A DNA stretch of 7,844 nt from Granulosicoccaceae bacterium (GCA_023301405.1 JALZUX010000211.1:1-7844), one strand, 5' to 3'; shown: positions 1 through 6,857, counted from the stretch's first letter. Translations and numbers: made by a program. The notes: a model not told the origin generated them from the sequence alone.

Positions 1-2144
1 GGATCATAGTGCTCACGCTGCTTTTCTACTTCTGCAGCAGTCAGGCCGAATAGAAAGAAGTTCTCGTCGCCGACTTCTTCTCGAATTTCGATATTAGCAC
101 CGTCAAGCGTACCGATGGTCACCGCACCGTTCATCATGAATTTCATGTTACCAGTACCGGAAGCTTCCTTACCGGCAGTAGAAATCTGCTCGGATAAATC
201 AGTGCCTGCGCAGATCACTTCCATTGCCGAAACACAATAATTAGGCAGGAAAGCAAGTTTTAACTTATTGCCAACGTCTGGATCTTCGTTAACGACTCTG
301 GCAACGTTGTTGATTAATTTTATAATCTGCTTTGCCATATAATAGCCAGGCGCTGCCTTACCACCGATCAGTACACTTCTGGGTGTCCAATTGTCGATAT
401 CGCCATTTTTTATACGGCAGTACAAATGCATTACGTGCATCACATTTAGCAACTGACGCTTGTATTCGTGTATCCGCTTAACCTGTACATCAAACATGCT
501 TTCGATATCAAACTGCACGCCACAATCTTTGGCCACAACTTCAGCGAGCAAACGCTTATTGGCGTCTTTAACCTGACGCCATTCCGTCCTTAAAGAACTA
601 CTATCTACATGCTTGCTTAAGCCATCAAGCTTAGATAAATCAGTGATCCAATCCGAACCTATGGTTTCATTTAGCAGACTTCTAAGTTTCGGGTTACAGG
701 CAGCCAACCAGCGCCTTGGAGTTACGCCGTTAGTTTTATTGTTGAACTTCTCTGGCCATAACTCACAGAACTCTTGAAACAAGCCCGCCTTCAAAAGGTC
801 AGTGTGCAAAGCAGCAACACCATTAACCGAAAAGCTACCCGCGATTGCCAGATAAGCCATTCTGACCTGTGGGTCAGGGCCCTCTTCAATGATAGACATA
901 CGACGCTGGCGATCGGCATCACCAGGCCACTTCATAGCGACTTCATGTAAAAATCTGGCATTGATCTCAAAGATGATATCGATCACTCGTGGCAACAACT
1001 GGCGGAACAGACTTACCGACCAACGTTCTAGCGCCTCTGGTAATAAGGTGTGGTTTGTATACGCCATCGTTTCAGAGGTGATCTCCCAGGCGCGATTCCA
1101 CGGTAGATCATGGTCGTCCATTAGCAGTCGCATTAGCTCTGCCACCGCCACACTGGGGTGTGTATCGTTGAGCTGAAAACAGTTTTTTTCCGCAAACTGA
1201 TCAAAGTTACTGCCGTTGGCTGCCACCCATTGCGCCAGTACATCTTGCAAACTGGCAGAGGCTAAAAAGTATTGCTGTCTAAGACGAAGCTCTTTACCGT
1301 TTTCGCTACTGTCATTGGGGTACAGCACCATTGAGATATGTTCAGCTTCGTTTTTCGACGCTACTGATTCGGTGTAACGACCCGCGTTAAATTCACCGAG
1401 TTCAAACTCATCAGAGGCTGCCGCCTTCCACAGGCGAAGGGTATTGACCGTACCGTTTTCAAAGCCGGGGATTGGCGTATCATGCGGAACCGCCAGTACT
1501 GTTTCAGTGTCGACCCAACGCACTTGGGTTGCACCTTCTGCATTGACATAAAACTCACTGCGTCCGCCAAACTTTACCCGCCGAGTATCCTGCGGGCGCT
1601 TTATCTCCCACACATAGCCATCGCGAAGCCAATGATCTGGCTCTTCAATTTGCGCACCGTCTTGTATGACTTGCCTGAACATACCGTACTCATACCGAAT
1701 ACCATAACCTACAACCGGTAAATCAAGCGTGGCGCAACTGTCAAGAAAGCAGGCTGCAAGGCGCCCTAACCCACCATTGCCAAGCCCGGCATCGGCTTCT
1801 TGCTCTTGAATGTCTTCAAGAGCAATACCGAAGCCGTACAACGCCTCTTTAACTGCAGCGTCCAGATTAAGATTGAGCGTGGCATTGCCTAAGGCGCGCC
1901 CCATTAAAAATTCAAGGGACATATAGTAAGCACGCCGACAACCGGTGTCTTTGTGCTGCTTACGAGTAGCCGTCCAGCGCTCCATCATCCGATCACGAAC
2001 CGAAAGCGCTAATGCTTCGTACTTTTCGCGAGCGTCAGATTCTGCTTCACCACAACCGAGGGTATGACCAAGATGACGTCTGACGTCATGGTCAATTGCA
2101 GGACTATCCATTTCCAGCGGCGCCAAAGCCTTAATTTTTTTCAT
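1..2144 (-). CDS. glgP: Glycogen phosphorylase (GT35), 3' end beyond the window
   Basis: Cleaves terminal alpha-1,4 bonds of glycogen with phosphate, releasing glucose-1-phosphate in the cytoplasm; PLP-dependent. The frame is open from the ATG at 2144 to the window edge, giving 714 codons of the family's roughly 815-830, so only the C-terminus is missing. Recognisable blocks in order: YYMSLEFLMGR, GLGNGGLGRLAACFLDS, YGIRYEYGMF, QLNDTHPSVA, YTNHTL, FEIN, TNGVTPRRWL, KRIHEYKRQLLN, and the PLP-site signature EASGTGNMKFMMNGA. The Schiff-base lysine is K668 (codon 141-143). The start is supported by an AAGAGA ribosome-binding site 7 nt upstream. It follows glgX by 29 nt on the same strand and is almost certainly co-transcribed. 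No frameshift was found on reading the frame through. Family assignment is very secure; natural chain preference (glycogen versus maltodextrin) cannot be read from sequence. Confidence 0.96.
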   Translation of the reverse strand, partial: MKKIKALAPLEMDSPAIDHDVRRHLGHTLGCGEAESDAREKYEALALSVRDRMMERWTATRKQHKDTGCRRAYYMSLEFLMGRALGNATLNLNLDAAVKEALYGFGIALEDIQEQEADAGLGNGGLGRLAACFLDSCATLDLPVVGYGIRYEYGMFRQVIQDGAQIEEPDHWLRDGYVWEIKRPQDTRRVKFGGRSEFYVNAEGATQVRWVDTETVLAVPHDTPIPGFENGTVNTLRLWKAAASDEFELGEFNAGRYTESVASKNEAEHISMVLYPNDSSENGKELRLRQQYFLASASLQDVLAQWVAANGSNFDQFAEKNCFQLNDTHPSVAVAELMRLLMDDHDLPWNRAWEITSETMAYTNHTLLPEALERWSVSLFRQLLPRVIDIIFEINARFLHEVAMKWPGDADRQRRMSIIEEGPDPQVRMAYLAIAGSFSVNGVAALHTDLLKAGLFQEFCELWPEKFNNKTNGVTPRRWLAACNPKLRSLLNETIGSDWITDLSKLDGLSKHVDSSSLRTEWRQVKDANKRLLAEVVAKDCGVQFDIESMFDVQVKRIHEYKRQLLNVMHVMHLYCRIKNGDIDNWTPRSVLIGGKAAPGYYMAKQIIKLINNVARVVNEDPDVGNKLKLAFLPNYCVSAMEVICAGTDLSEQISTAGKEASGTGNMKFMMNGAVTIGTLDGANIEIREEVGDENFFLFGLTAAEVEKQREHYD
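1793..1836 (-). repeat. 18-bp hairpin inside the glgP coding sequence
   Basis: The inner stem is perfect: TTGCTCTTGAA (1800-1810) and TTCAAGAGCAA (1815-1825) around a 4-nt loop. It is extended by CGGCTTC (1793-1799) and GAAGCCG (1830-1836) after a one-sided 4-nt bulge (1826-1829). That gives 36 paired bases in 44 nt, covering codons about 104-118 of glgP. The protein segment there (ALEDIQEQEAD) precedes the conserved GLGNGGLGRL block and is a variable stretch. Its length matches the E. coli protein as I recall it, so this is not an inserted element. Function is unknown. Confidence 0.85.
2065..2094. repeat. Bulged palindrome near the glgP start
   Basis: ATGACGTC (2073-2080) and GACGTCAT (2082-2089) are exact inverted copies around a single T. 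Outside them TGACC (2065-2069) pairs with GGTCA (2090-2094) across a one-sided 3-nt bulge (2070-2072). This makes 13 potential base pairs starting 50 nt inside glgP (codons about 17-27). It could be a hairpin in the early mRNA, a protein site on DNA, or coincidence of codons. Confidence 0.6.
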
Positions 2145-2151
2145 GAATAAA

Positions 2152-2157
2152 TCTCTT
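2152..2157 (-). promoter_or_regulatory. Ribosome-binding site of glgP
   Basis: Reading the minus strand, AAGAGA lies in the 29-nt glgX-glgP gap, 7 nt before the ATG at 2144. The same AGAGA-type core precedes glgX and the S33 hydrolase gene. It supports the chosen start and independent initiation rather than strict translational coupling to glgX. Confidence 0.6.
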
Positions 2158-2173
2158 ACTTAATGGAATATTA

Positions 2174-4270
2174 TTAATCATTGATCTGACATATTGCGGG
2201 TTTAAAGACCGCCACTGAGCTGGCAGTTACTACTATTTTGTCTGTGCCATTTAATAACTTACCTGAACCAATAGACGTGTTTAATTCACAATGCCATTGC
2301 TCTACTTCAGCACAGACCGGGAATAGGCACTCCACATTTTCACGGCTTCCATTGAAAATGATATATAAACAGTCACCGCTTGCAGGGTCTGCCAGCAGCA
2401 ACCCGACACAACGAGCAAAGGATTCGTTCCATTGATCTTCAGTCATTGCGTTGCCTTCCGGGTTTGTCCATTGGATCTCCGGAACACCTTCGCTGCCTGC
2501 GCGAGCATGGACAAATCGGCGTTGCCGTAATAATGGCTGCGCTTTGCGCAGTGCAATTAAAGACTGCACAAACGCGAAAAATTCAGCCTGATCTTGCTTT
2601 AGCGACCAATCAAGCCAATTTATTTCATTATCTTGGCAATAAGCGTTGTTATTACCGTTTTGGGTGCGCCCCATTTCATCACCAGAAAGCAGCAAGGGCA
2701 CCCCTTGAGACAAAAAAAGTGTCGCTAAAAGATTGCGTCGTTGCTGATCTCGAAATGCATTAACGGCGGTATCATCAGTGGCACCTTCAATACCGTAGTT
2801 GTCGGTATAATTAGCCCCGTGCCCGTCATTGTTGTCTTCGCCATTAGCTTCGTTATGTTTATCCTGATAAGACACTGTGTCCATTAACGTAAAGCCATCA
2901 TGGGTTGTGATCAGGTTTACGCTTGACCATGCACCGCGACCATTATGGTCAAACAGATCACTTGATCCATGAACCCGGCGTGCCAGTTCCGGCAAAATGC
3001 CTTCATCGCTTCGCCAGAAACGCCTTACCGAGTCACGGTACTTGTCATTCCACTCTGACCAACCCGGAGGAAATGCCCCCAATTGATAGCCGCCTGGACC
3101 AATATCCCATGGCTCTGCTATTAGTTTTACTGTCGACAACACCGGATCTTGTCTCACCGCCGAAAGAAACGAACCACGATTATCAAAGCCATGCGGCTCT
3201 CGAGCAAGCGTTGAGGCAAGGTCAAAACGGAACCCGTCTATATGCATATCGGTTACCCAATAACGAAGACTATCCATCACCATCTGTAGTACTCGAGGGT
3301 GTCCCACATTCAGAGTGTTTCCGCAGCCAGTATCATTAATGTAGTAGCGAGGGTTGTCATCAAGCAACCGATAGTAGGAACGGTTATCAATACCGCGGAA
3401 TGACAACGACGGCCCACGGTGATCCCCCTCACAAGTATGGTTGTAGACAACATCTAAAATAACCTCGAGACCCGCATCGTGTAGTTTGCGCACCATCGTT
3501 TTAACTTCGCTAAGTCCGCCAGTAGAAAAATAGCGCTGCTCAGGTGCAAAGAAATTTAGCGTGCTGTAGCCCCAATAGTTGCGTAAACCTTTGTCAACAA
3601 GGAACCTGTCATCCACAAAATGATGAATGGGTAGCAATTCAACGGTGGTGATGCCTAATGCTTTTAAATGTTCAATAGATGCCGGATCTGCAAGACCCGC
3701 ATAGGTGCCACGACTTTCCTCGGCAACCGCTTCGTGCCGAATGGAAAATCCGCGTACATGCGCTTCATACATGATACTGTCGGAAAGATGTATTTTCGGT
3801 GATCGATCATCTCCCCAAGTGAATGCCGGATCCGCTACCACACACTTAGGCATGCTGCGGGCGTTGTCACGGCGATCAAATGATAAGTCTTGCTTACCAC
3901 TACCACTGCGATACGCCAAGTGAGCATCAGACCACTTAAGCTCACCATCGATTTGCTTGGCGTAGGGGTCAACAAGAAGCTTGTTCGGGTTAAACCTTAA
4001 CCCTTGATGTGGATCGTAGGGACCGTGCACACGGTATCCATATCGATCACCAGGCCTACAATCAGGCACATATCCATGCCAGACCTGATCCGTGCACTCA
4101 GGCAACGTGAGGCGCGCACGCTCATGACGCCCACTGTCATCAAACAAGCACAACTCCACTCGTTCGGCGTCAGCAGAAAAAAGCGCGAAGTTTACACCGC
4201 CGCCGTCCCAGCTTGCTCCAAGCGTATGATGATGGCCGGGCAATATTTCAATTCGCTGCATGGTGGACAA
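2174..4270 (-). CDS. glgX: Glycogen debranching enzyme GlgX (GH13, isoamylase type)
   Basis: Hydrolyses alpha-1,6 branch points of phosphorylase-limit glycogen in the cytoplasm, freeing short maltodextrins; works with GlgP. The protein has 698 residues (E. coli GlgX about 657). An N-terminal CBM48-like beta domain (about 10-110, with WDGGGVNFALFS and GYRVHGPYDP) precedes the GH13 barrel (about 160-570) and a C-terminal beta domain. GH13 signatures are all intact: DVVYNH (273-278), GFRFDLA with nucleophile D350, AEPWDIG with acid/base E386, and TTHDG with stabiliser D458. The start is TTG at 4270: an in-frame stop lies four codons upstream, and a CAGAGAA site is 6 nt before the TTG but 15 nt before the next ATG (4261). 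The ATG at 4261, three codons later, remains the alternative. First gene of a glgX-glgP operon. Confidence 0.96.
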   Translation of the reverse strand: MSTMQRIEILPGHHHTLGASWDGGGVNFALFSADAERVELCLFDDSGRHERARLTLPECTDQVWHGYVPDCRPGDRYGYRVHGPYDPHQGLRFNPNKLLVDPYAKQIDGELKWSDAHLAYRSGSGKQDLSFDRRDNARSMPKCVVADPAFTWGDDRSPKIHLSDSIMYEAHVRGFSIRHEAVAEESRGTYAGLADPASIEHLKALGITTVELLPIHHFVDDRFLVDKGLRNYWGYSTLNFFAPEQRYFSTGGLSEVKTMVRKLHDAGLEVILDVVYNHTCEGDHRGPSLSFRGIDNRSYYRLLDDNPRYYINDTGCGNTLNVGHPRVLQMVMDSLRYWVTDMHIDGFRFDLASTLAREPHGFDNRGSFLSAVRQDPVLSTVKLIAEPWDIGPGGYQLGAFPPGWSEWNDKYRDSVRRFWRSDEGILPELARRVHGSSDLFDHNGRGAWSSVNLITTHDGFTLMDTVSYQDKHNEANGEDNNDGHGANYTDNYGIEGATDDTAVNAFRDQQRRNLLATLFLSQGVPLLLSGDEMGRTQNGNNNAYCQDNEINWLDWSLKQDQAEFFAFVQSLIALRKAQPLLRQRRFVHARAGSEGVPEIQWTNPEGNAMTEDQWNESFARCVGLLLADPASGDCLYIIFNGSRENVECLFPVCAEVEQWHCELNTSIGSGKLLNGTDKIVVTASSVAVFKPAICQIND
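3971..4003. repeat. Two adjacent hairpins inside glgX
   Basis: AACAAG/CTTGTT (3971-3976 and 3980-3985, 3-nt loop) and GGGTTAA/TTAACCC (3987-3993 and 3997-4003, 3-nt loop) stand side by side with one base between them. They cover glgX codons about 90-100, the conserved FNPNKLLVDPYA stretch. Single stems of this size arise by chance; the tandem arrangement is what is notable. Confidence 0.45.
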
Positions 4271-4275
4271 TGTAA

Positions 4276-4282
4276 TTCTCTG
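4276..4282 (-). promoter_or_regulatory. Ribosome-binding site of glgX, selecting a TTG start
   Basis: Minus-strand CAGAGAA with its GAGA core 6 nt before the TTG at 4270. The nearest ATG (4261) would be 15 nt away, too far for efficient pairing, so this site favours the TTG. Confidence 0.5.
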
Positions 4283-4306
4283 TCACTGTGTTAGAAATGG
4301 CACTAG

Positions 4307-4334
4307 AGTGTAGCGACATGCAGGTAATACGCAA
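4307..4334 (-). promoter_or_regulatory. Candidate sigma70 promoter of the glgX-glgP operon
   Basis: On the minus strand a weak -35 TTGCGT (4329-4334) and a -10 TACACT (4307-4312) are separated by 16 nt. Transcription would begin near 4300, leaving a leader of about 30 nt before glgX. The left arm of the inverted repeat at 4318-4368 lies inside the spacer, so a protein bound there would block RNA polymerase. The match to consensus is modest. Confidence 0.3.
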
Positions 4335-4368
4335 ATGATCAAAATGCGGTGCTTGTTATTACCTGTAT
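4318..4368. repeat. Inverted repeat in the glgX / hydrolase divergent promoter region
   Basis: ATGCAGGTAATA (4318-4329) is matched in inverse by TATTACCTGTAT (4357-4368): 11 of 12 positions, including a perfect 9-bp core CAGGTAATA/TATTACCTG, with a 27-nt spacer. A roughly 39-nt centre-to-centre distance would place two half-sites near four helical turns apart. It could be a pair of operator half-sites controlling glgX, or both divergent genes. No known regulator consensus is recognised. Confidence 0.5.
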
Positions 4369-4381
4369 CGACAGTTACTCA

Positions 4382-4408
4382 TTGATGTTAAATCTTAGCG
4401 TTTACAAT
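4382..4408 (+). promoter_or_regulatory. Candidate promoter of the S33 hydrolase gene
   Basis: TTGATG (4382-4387) and TACAAT (4403-4408, five of six consensus bases) are 15 nt apart, shorter than the optimal 17. Transcription would begin near 4415, giving a leader of about 38 nt. The good -10 makes it plausible; the short spacer keeps confidence low. Confidence 0.3.
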
Positions 4409-4438
4409 CTGTCCGCGATGCAATCAGCTCACCAACCC

Positions 4439-4445
4439 AAAGAGA
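4439..4445 (+). promoter_or_regulatory. Ribosome-binding site of the S33 hydrolase, selecting a TTG start
   Basis: AAAGAGA ends 7 nt before the TTG at 4453. There is no in-frame ATG or GTG between this TTG and the upstream in-frame TAG at 4396-4398, and the next ATG (4486) would cut into the signal peptide. Confidence 0.6.
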
Positions 4446-4452
4446 CAAACTT

Positions 4453-5976
4453 TTGACACTCTCAAAAATCAAACCTAGCGTCGCCATGTTACTGTTGATA
4501 CTCACGACCACATTAACCACCAAGAACGCATCCGCAAACAGCCACCTTGTTGACCTTGTCGACTGTCGGGATTTTATCAATGAAGCACCCGCAAGAGTCA
4601 CTTGCGGCTATGTCACTGTTGCGCGCGATCATAACAAGCCCGACCACAGCACTATTGCGCTCCCGATCTTAATCGCCCGATCAACCCAGTCCACGTCAGC
4701 CAATAACGACCACGCCATTTTGATCCCCGGCGCCGGAGGACCAGGTGCGGCTATTGGGTTCGGCTATCGCTATAACACCGGCGATTTTCTAGCACCCTAC
4801 CAACATCTGCGACAGGCCGGTTACGACGTAATTATTGTTGATCAACGTGGCGCAGGATTCTCTACGCCAAAGCTTAACTGCCACGAAACCATAGAGGTCT
4901 TCAAGAGCCTTGTAGTGCGCACGCGAACCCTTGCTGATGAGATTAACGACTATCGTACTGCGATAGACGCTTGCCAGAAAAGACTGACCGCTAGCATTGG
5001 AGAAATCAGCGTATTTGATACCCGTCAGTCTGCACAAGACTTTCTGCATATTATAAGTCACTTGTCATACCGTCGCTGGAGCACAATCGCGACCTCGTAT
5101 GCGACTACGCTGGCACAGGCAATGATGTTGTTACAACCCGATGTGTTCGATTCAGTAGTTCTAGACTCCCCGGTGCCTCTGGATTACCAGCAACCGCTGA
5201 CTGCAGAATCAACTCACAAGGCGGTAATAAAAACCATTGAACGCTGCCAACTCAATACGGCTTGCGGAAAACGCTACCCAACGCTTGTTTCACAATTTAA
5301 TAGCCTTCTTCAAGGCGCACGCCACCAACCATTTGAAGTCAACATACGGGCATATGATGATGCAAACATTGCAAGACGCGAAACTCTGGTCATTGATGAA
5401 AACGCGTTGTTGTCTATCTTTTTAATTGCAATTTACAGCAACGACTCTATCGCCATTCTGCCTTCAATTATTGACAAAATGCACCGTGGGAGCAAACAGG
5501 CTCTAAAATACTTTGCAGAGGATTTCTGGTACCAAAGTACTGATACCGACTACGCTGATGGCTTGAACGTCACGGTGCATTGCAAAGAGCGGCAAGTCCT
5601 TGAGGAGCGGTACGCAAAGGCCCACCCTGACTTTCTAAACCAATTATCTGATCAATCAAAAATTGCGCTTCGATCTCAAGTTGATCTTTGCAAAGCCTGG
5701 CGTGTTAAATCTGACAACACGCTGCTACCAAAAACCAATTTCAACACCCGAACGTTGATTCTGGCTGGCGGCCTTGATCCAGTAATCAGTCAGGCCGATA
5801 TTGACAACACTGCCAATAACTTCAACAACGTGACCACCGAAATAGTAGCTGGTGCCGGGCACTCGGTTTGGTTTCAAAGCGACTGCACTAAACAAAATGT
5901 TTTGCGGTTCCTGAATAACAATGCAACAGCCACCACCATGGCTAGTTGCGAAAGCACCCTACCCTTGTTTAAATAA
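4453..5976 (+). CDS. Exported alpha/beta hydrolase, peptidase S33 / TAP-like family
   Basis: Likely a periplasmic or secreted serine hydrolase of the proline iminopeptidase / tripeptidyl aminopeptidase group; substrate unknown. The 507 residues begin with a signal peptide: K5 and K7, a hydrophobic run VAMLLLILTTTL, and a probable cut after ASA (residue 28). Domain landmarks: oxyanion-loop GAGGPG (93-98), DQRGAGFS (130-137), nucleophile elbow ATSYA with S215, VVLDSP (235-240), and a TAP-like C-terminus with LAGGLDP (acid D442) and AGAGHS (base H470). The elbow is odd: the usual G-x-S-x-G has Ala at both glycine positions. Ten cysteines, including C478 in the family's usual S-x-C spot after the catalytic His, fit disulfide bonds outside the cytoplasm. 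The TTG start is required to keep the signal peptide. Divergent from glgX, convergent with the CinA-like gene; no functional link to glycogen is apparent. Confidence 0.88.
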   Translation: MTLSKIKPSVAMLLLILTTTLTTKNASANSHLVDLVDCRDFINEAPARVTCGYVTVARDHNKPDHSTIALPILIARSTQSTSANNDHAILIPGAGGPGAAIGFGYRYNTGDFLAPYQHLRQAGYDVIIVDQRGAGFSTPKLNCHETIEVFKSLVVRTRTLADEINDYRTAIDACQKRLTASIGEISVFDTRQSAQDFLHIISHLSYRRWSTIATSYATTLAQAMMLLQPDVFDSVVLDSPVPLDYQQPLTAESTHKAVIKTIERCQLNTACGKRYPTLVSQFNSLLQGARHQPFEVNIRAYDDANIARRETLVIDENALLSIFLIAIYSNDSIAILPSIIDKMHRGSKQALKYFAEDFWYQSTDTDYADGLNVTVHCKERQVLEERYAKAHPDFLNQLSDQSKIALRSQVDLCKAWRVKSDNTLLPKTNFNTRTLILAGGLDPVISQADIDNTANNFNNVTTEIVAGAGHSVWFQSDCTKQNVLRFLNNNATATTMASCESTLPLFK

Positions 5977-6044
5977 AACCATTTGATCAACAGTTGAAAT
6001 TAAAAGCGCTACGCATTATGGAAACGATAAAGTGCATACTACGC

Positions 6045-6809
6045 TTATACATCACTGCTGGTTTCAACGACTTCACCGCCAAGATCACTGACAAGTGCGG
6101 TTAGCCTTACCAACACCAGACCCAAGCGCTCCCTGTCAGTACCACGAGCCAGCAAAGATACCCGAGAGGCACCGCCTTGCTTGCCCGGGTAGCTGCCTAG
6201 ATCAAGGTCTGGGAAATCGGCCTGCAACGCACTTAATGGCTGTGAAATCTGCCCTTCAGGTAAATTACACACCACGGTCACACTGAGAAACGCCGAGCCA
6301 TGTTTAAGCGTTGGAAGAATATTTGCAAACATGGCCTGCATTATTTTTGGTACGCCAGCCATCACATAAACATTTTCAACACAGAAACCCGGCGCTACAG
6401 AAACAGGGTTATCAACCAAGGTACCGCCCTGCGGTACATTTGCCATACGCATTCGCGCTTCGTTTGCCTCGACTCCGCGGCTGTCGAAGTAATCAGTTAA
6501 AAGCTGTACCGCCTGAGGGTGTTGTAACAATGGCACGCCAAACGCTTTAGCGACACACTGGGCGGTAATATCGTCATGAGTCGGACCAATACCACCGGTG
6601 GTGAAAACATAGGTGTATTGCTCTCGCAGGGTGTTTAACGCATCAACAATAACTTCTTCAACATCAGCGATAACCCGACATTCACACACGTGAATACCAA
6701 CGGATGAAAGGCTTTCAGCAATATGCTTTAAATTTATATCTTGAGTCCTGCCAGAGAGAATCTCATTGCCGACTAACAAAACAGCAGCGGTAGGGTTATT
6801 AGACTTCAT
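6045..6809 (-). CDS. Stand-alone CinA-type protein (COG1058, MoCF-binding fold), no PncC domain
   Basis: Belongs to the competence/damage-inducible protein A family, whose N-terminal domain has the MoaB/MogA molybdopterin-binding fold and has been reported to act as an ADP-ribose pyrophosphatase. The 254 residues contain VGNEILSGRTQD (13-24), TTGGIGPTHDD (70-80), the NPVSVAPGF block, and MAGVPKIMQAMF (150-161). A small C-terminal domain follows with GSYPGKQGGASRVSLLARGTD. The roughly 150-residue NMN-deamidase (PncC) domain of long CinA is absent, which is normal for the short form. I chose ATG 6809 because homology begins a few residues later and the candidate promoter places the transcript start near 6821. 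ATG 6821 would be leaderless, and a TTG at 6857 coincides with the -35 box. Divergent from the sirtuin gene. The cellular role of short forms is not established. Confidence 0.9.
   Translation of the reverse strand: MKSNNPTAAVLLVGNEILSGRTQDINLKHIAESLSSVGIHVCECRVIADVEEVIVDALNTLREQYTYVFTTGGIGPTHDDITAQCVAKAFGVPLLQHPQAVQLLTDYFDSRGVEANEARMRMANVPQGGTLVDNPVSVAPGFCVENVYVMAGVPKIMQAMFANILPTLKHGSAFLSVTVVCNLPEGQISQPLSALQADFPDLDLGSYPGKQGGASRVSLLARGTDRERLGLVLVRLTALVSDLGGEVVETSSDV
6421..6437. repeat. Short GC-rich hairpin inside the CinA-like gene
   Basis: GTACCGC and GCGGTAC are perfect 7-bp inverted arms around a 3-nt loop, over the codons for VPQGGT. A stem of this size is near what chance gives in a window this long; recorded because several similar stems occur in neighbouring genes. 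Confidence 0.35.
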
Positions 6810-6827
6810 GATGTTGACCATAGTCGA

Positions 6828-6857
6828 TTTATATTGAATGCAACGGTAGTGTCTCAA
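6828..6857 (-). promoter_or_regulatory. Candidate sigma70 promoter of the CinA-like gene
   Basis: On the minus strand TTGAGA (6852-6857) and TATAAA (6828-6833) each match consensus at five of six positions, 18 nt apart. Transcription would start at about 6821, roughly 12 nt before the ATG at 6809. This is the best-looking promoter in the window, and it rules out translation from the upstream TTG at 6857. Confidence 0.5.

Noticed and set aside
2074..2088. TGACGTC-type core resembling a eukaryotic CRE site
   Set aside because: The context is a bacterial coding sequence; the resemblance to CREB sites has no meaning here.
1..2144. Possibility that glgP is a pseudogene because no stop codon is seen
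   Set aside because: The frame is continuous and all conserved blocks are intact; the missing end is due to the window boundary.
2463..2515. 9-bp inverted repeat TTTGTCCAT / ATGGACAAA in glgX
   Set aside because: With a 35-nt spacer, about one such pair is expected by chance in a window of this length.
2923..3339. 138-codon open frame on the plus strand opposite glgX, plus several shorter frames opposite glgP, glgX, the CinA-like and sirtuin genes
   Set aside because: They overlap strongly supported conserved genes on the other strand, show no recognisable domain or convincing ribosome-binding site, and look like codon-bias shadows.
6297..6335. 9-bp inverted repeat GCCATGTTT / AAACATGGC in the CinA-like gene
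   Set aside because: A 21-nt spacer within coding sequence; at the level expected by chance.
6595..6606. 12-bp palindrome ACCACCGGTGGT in the CinA-like gene
   Set aside because: It simply encodes the conserved Thr-Thr-Gly-Gly motif (ACC ACC GGT GGT), and about two 12-bp palindromes are expected by chance here.
6810..6857. N-terminal extension of the CinA-like protein from TTG 6857
   Set aside because: No ribosome-binding site, no family similarity in the extension, and the TTG is part of the candidate -35 box.
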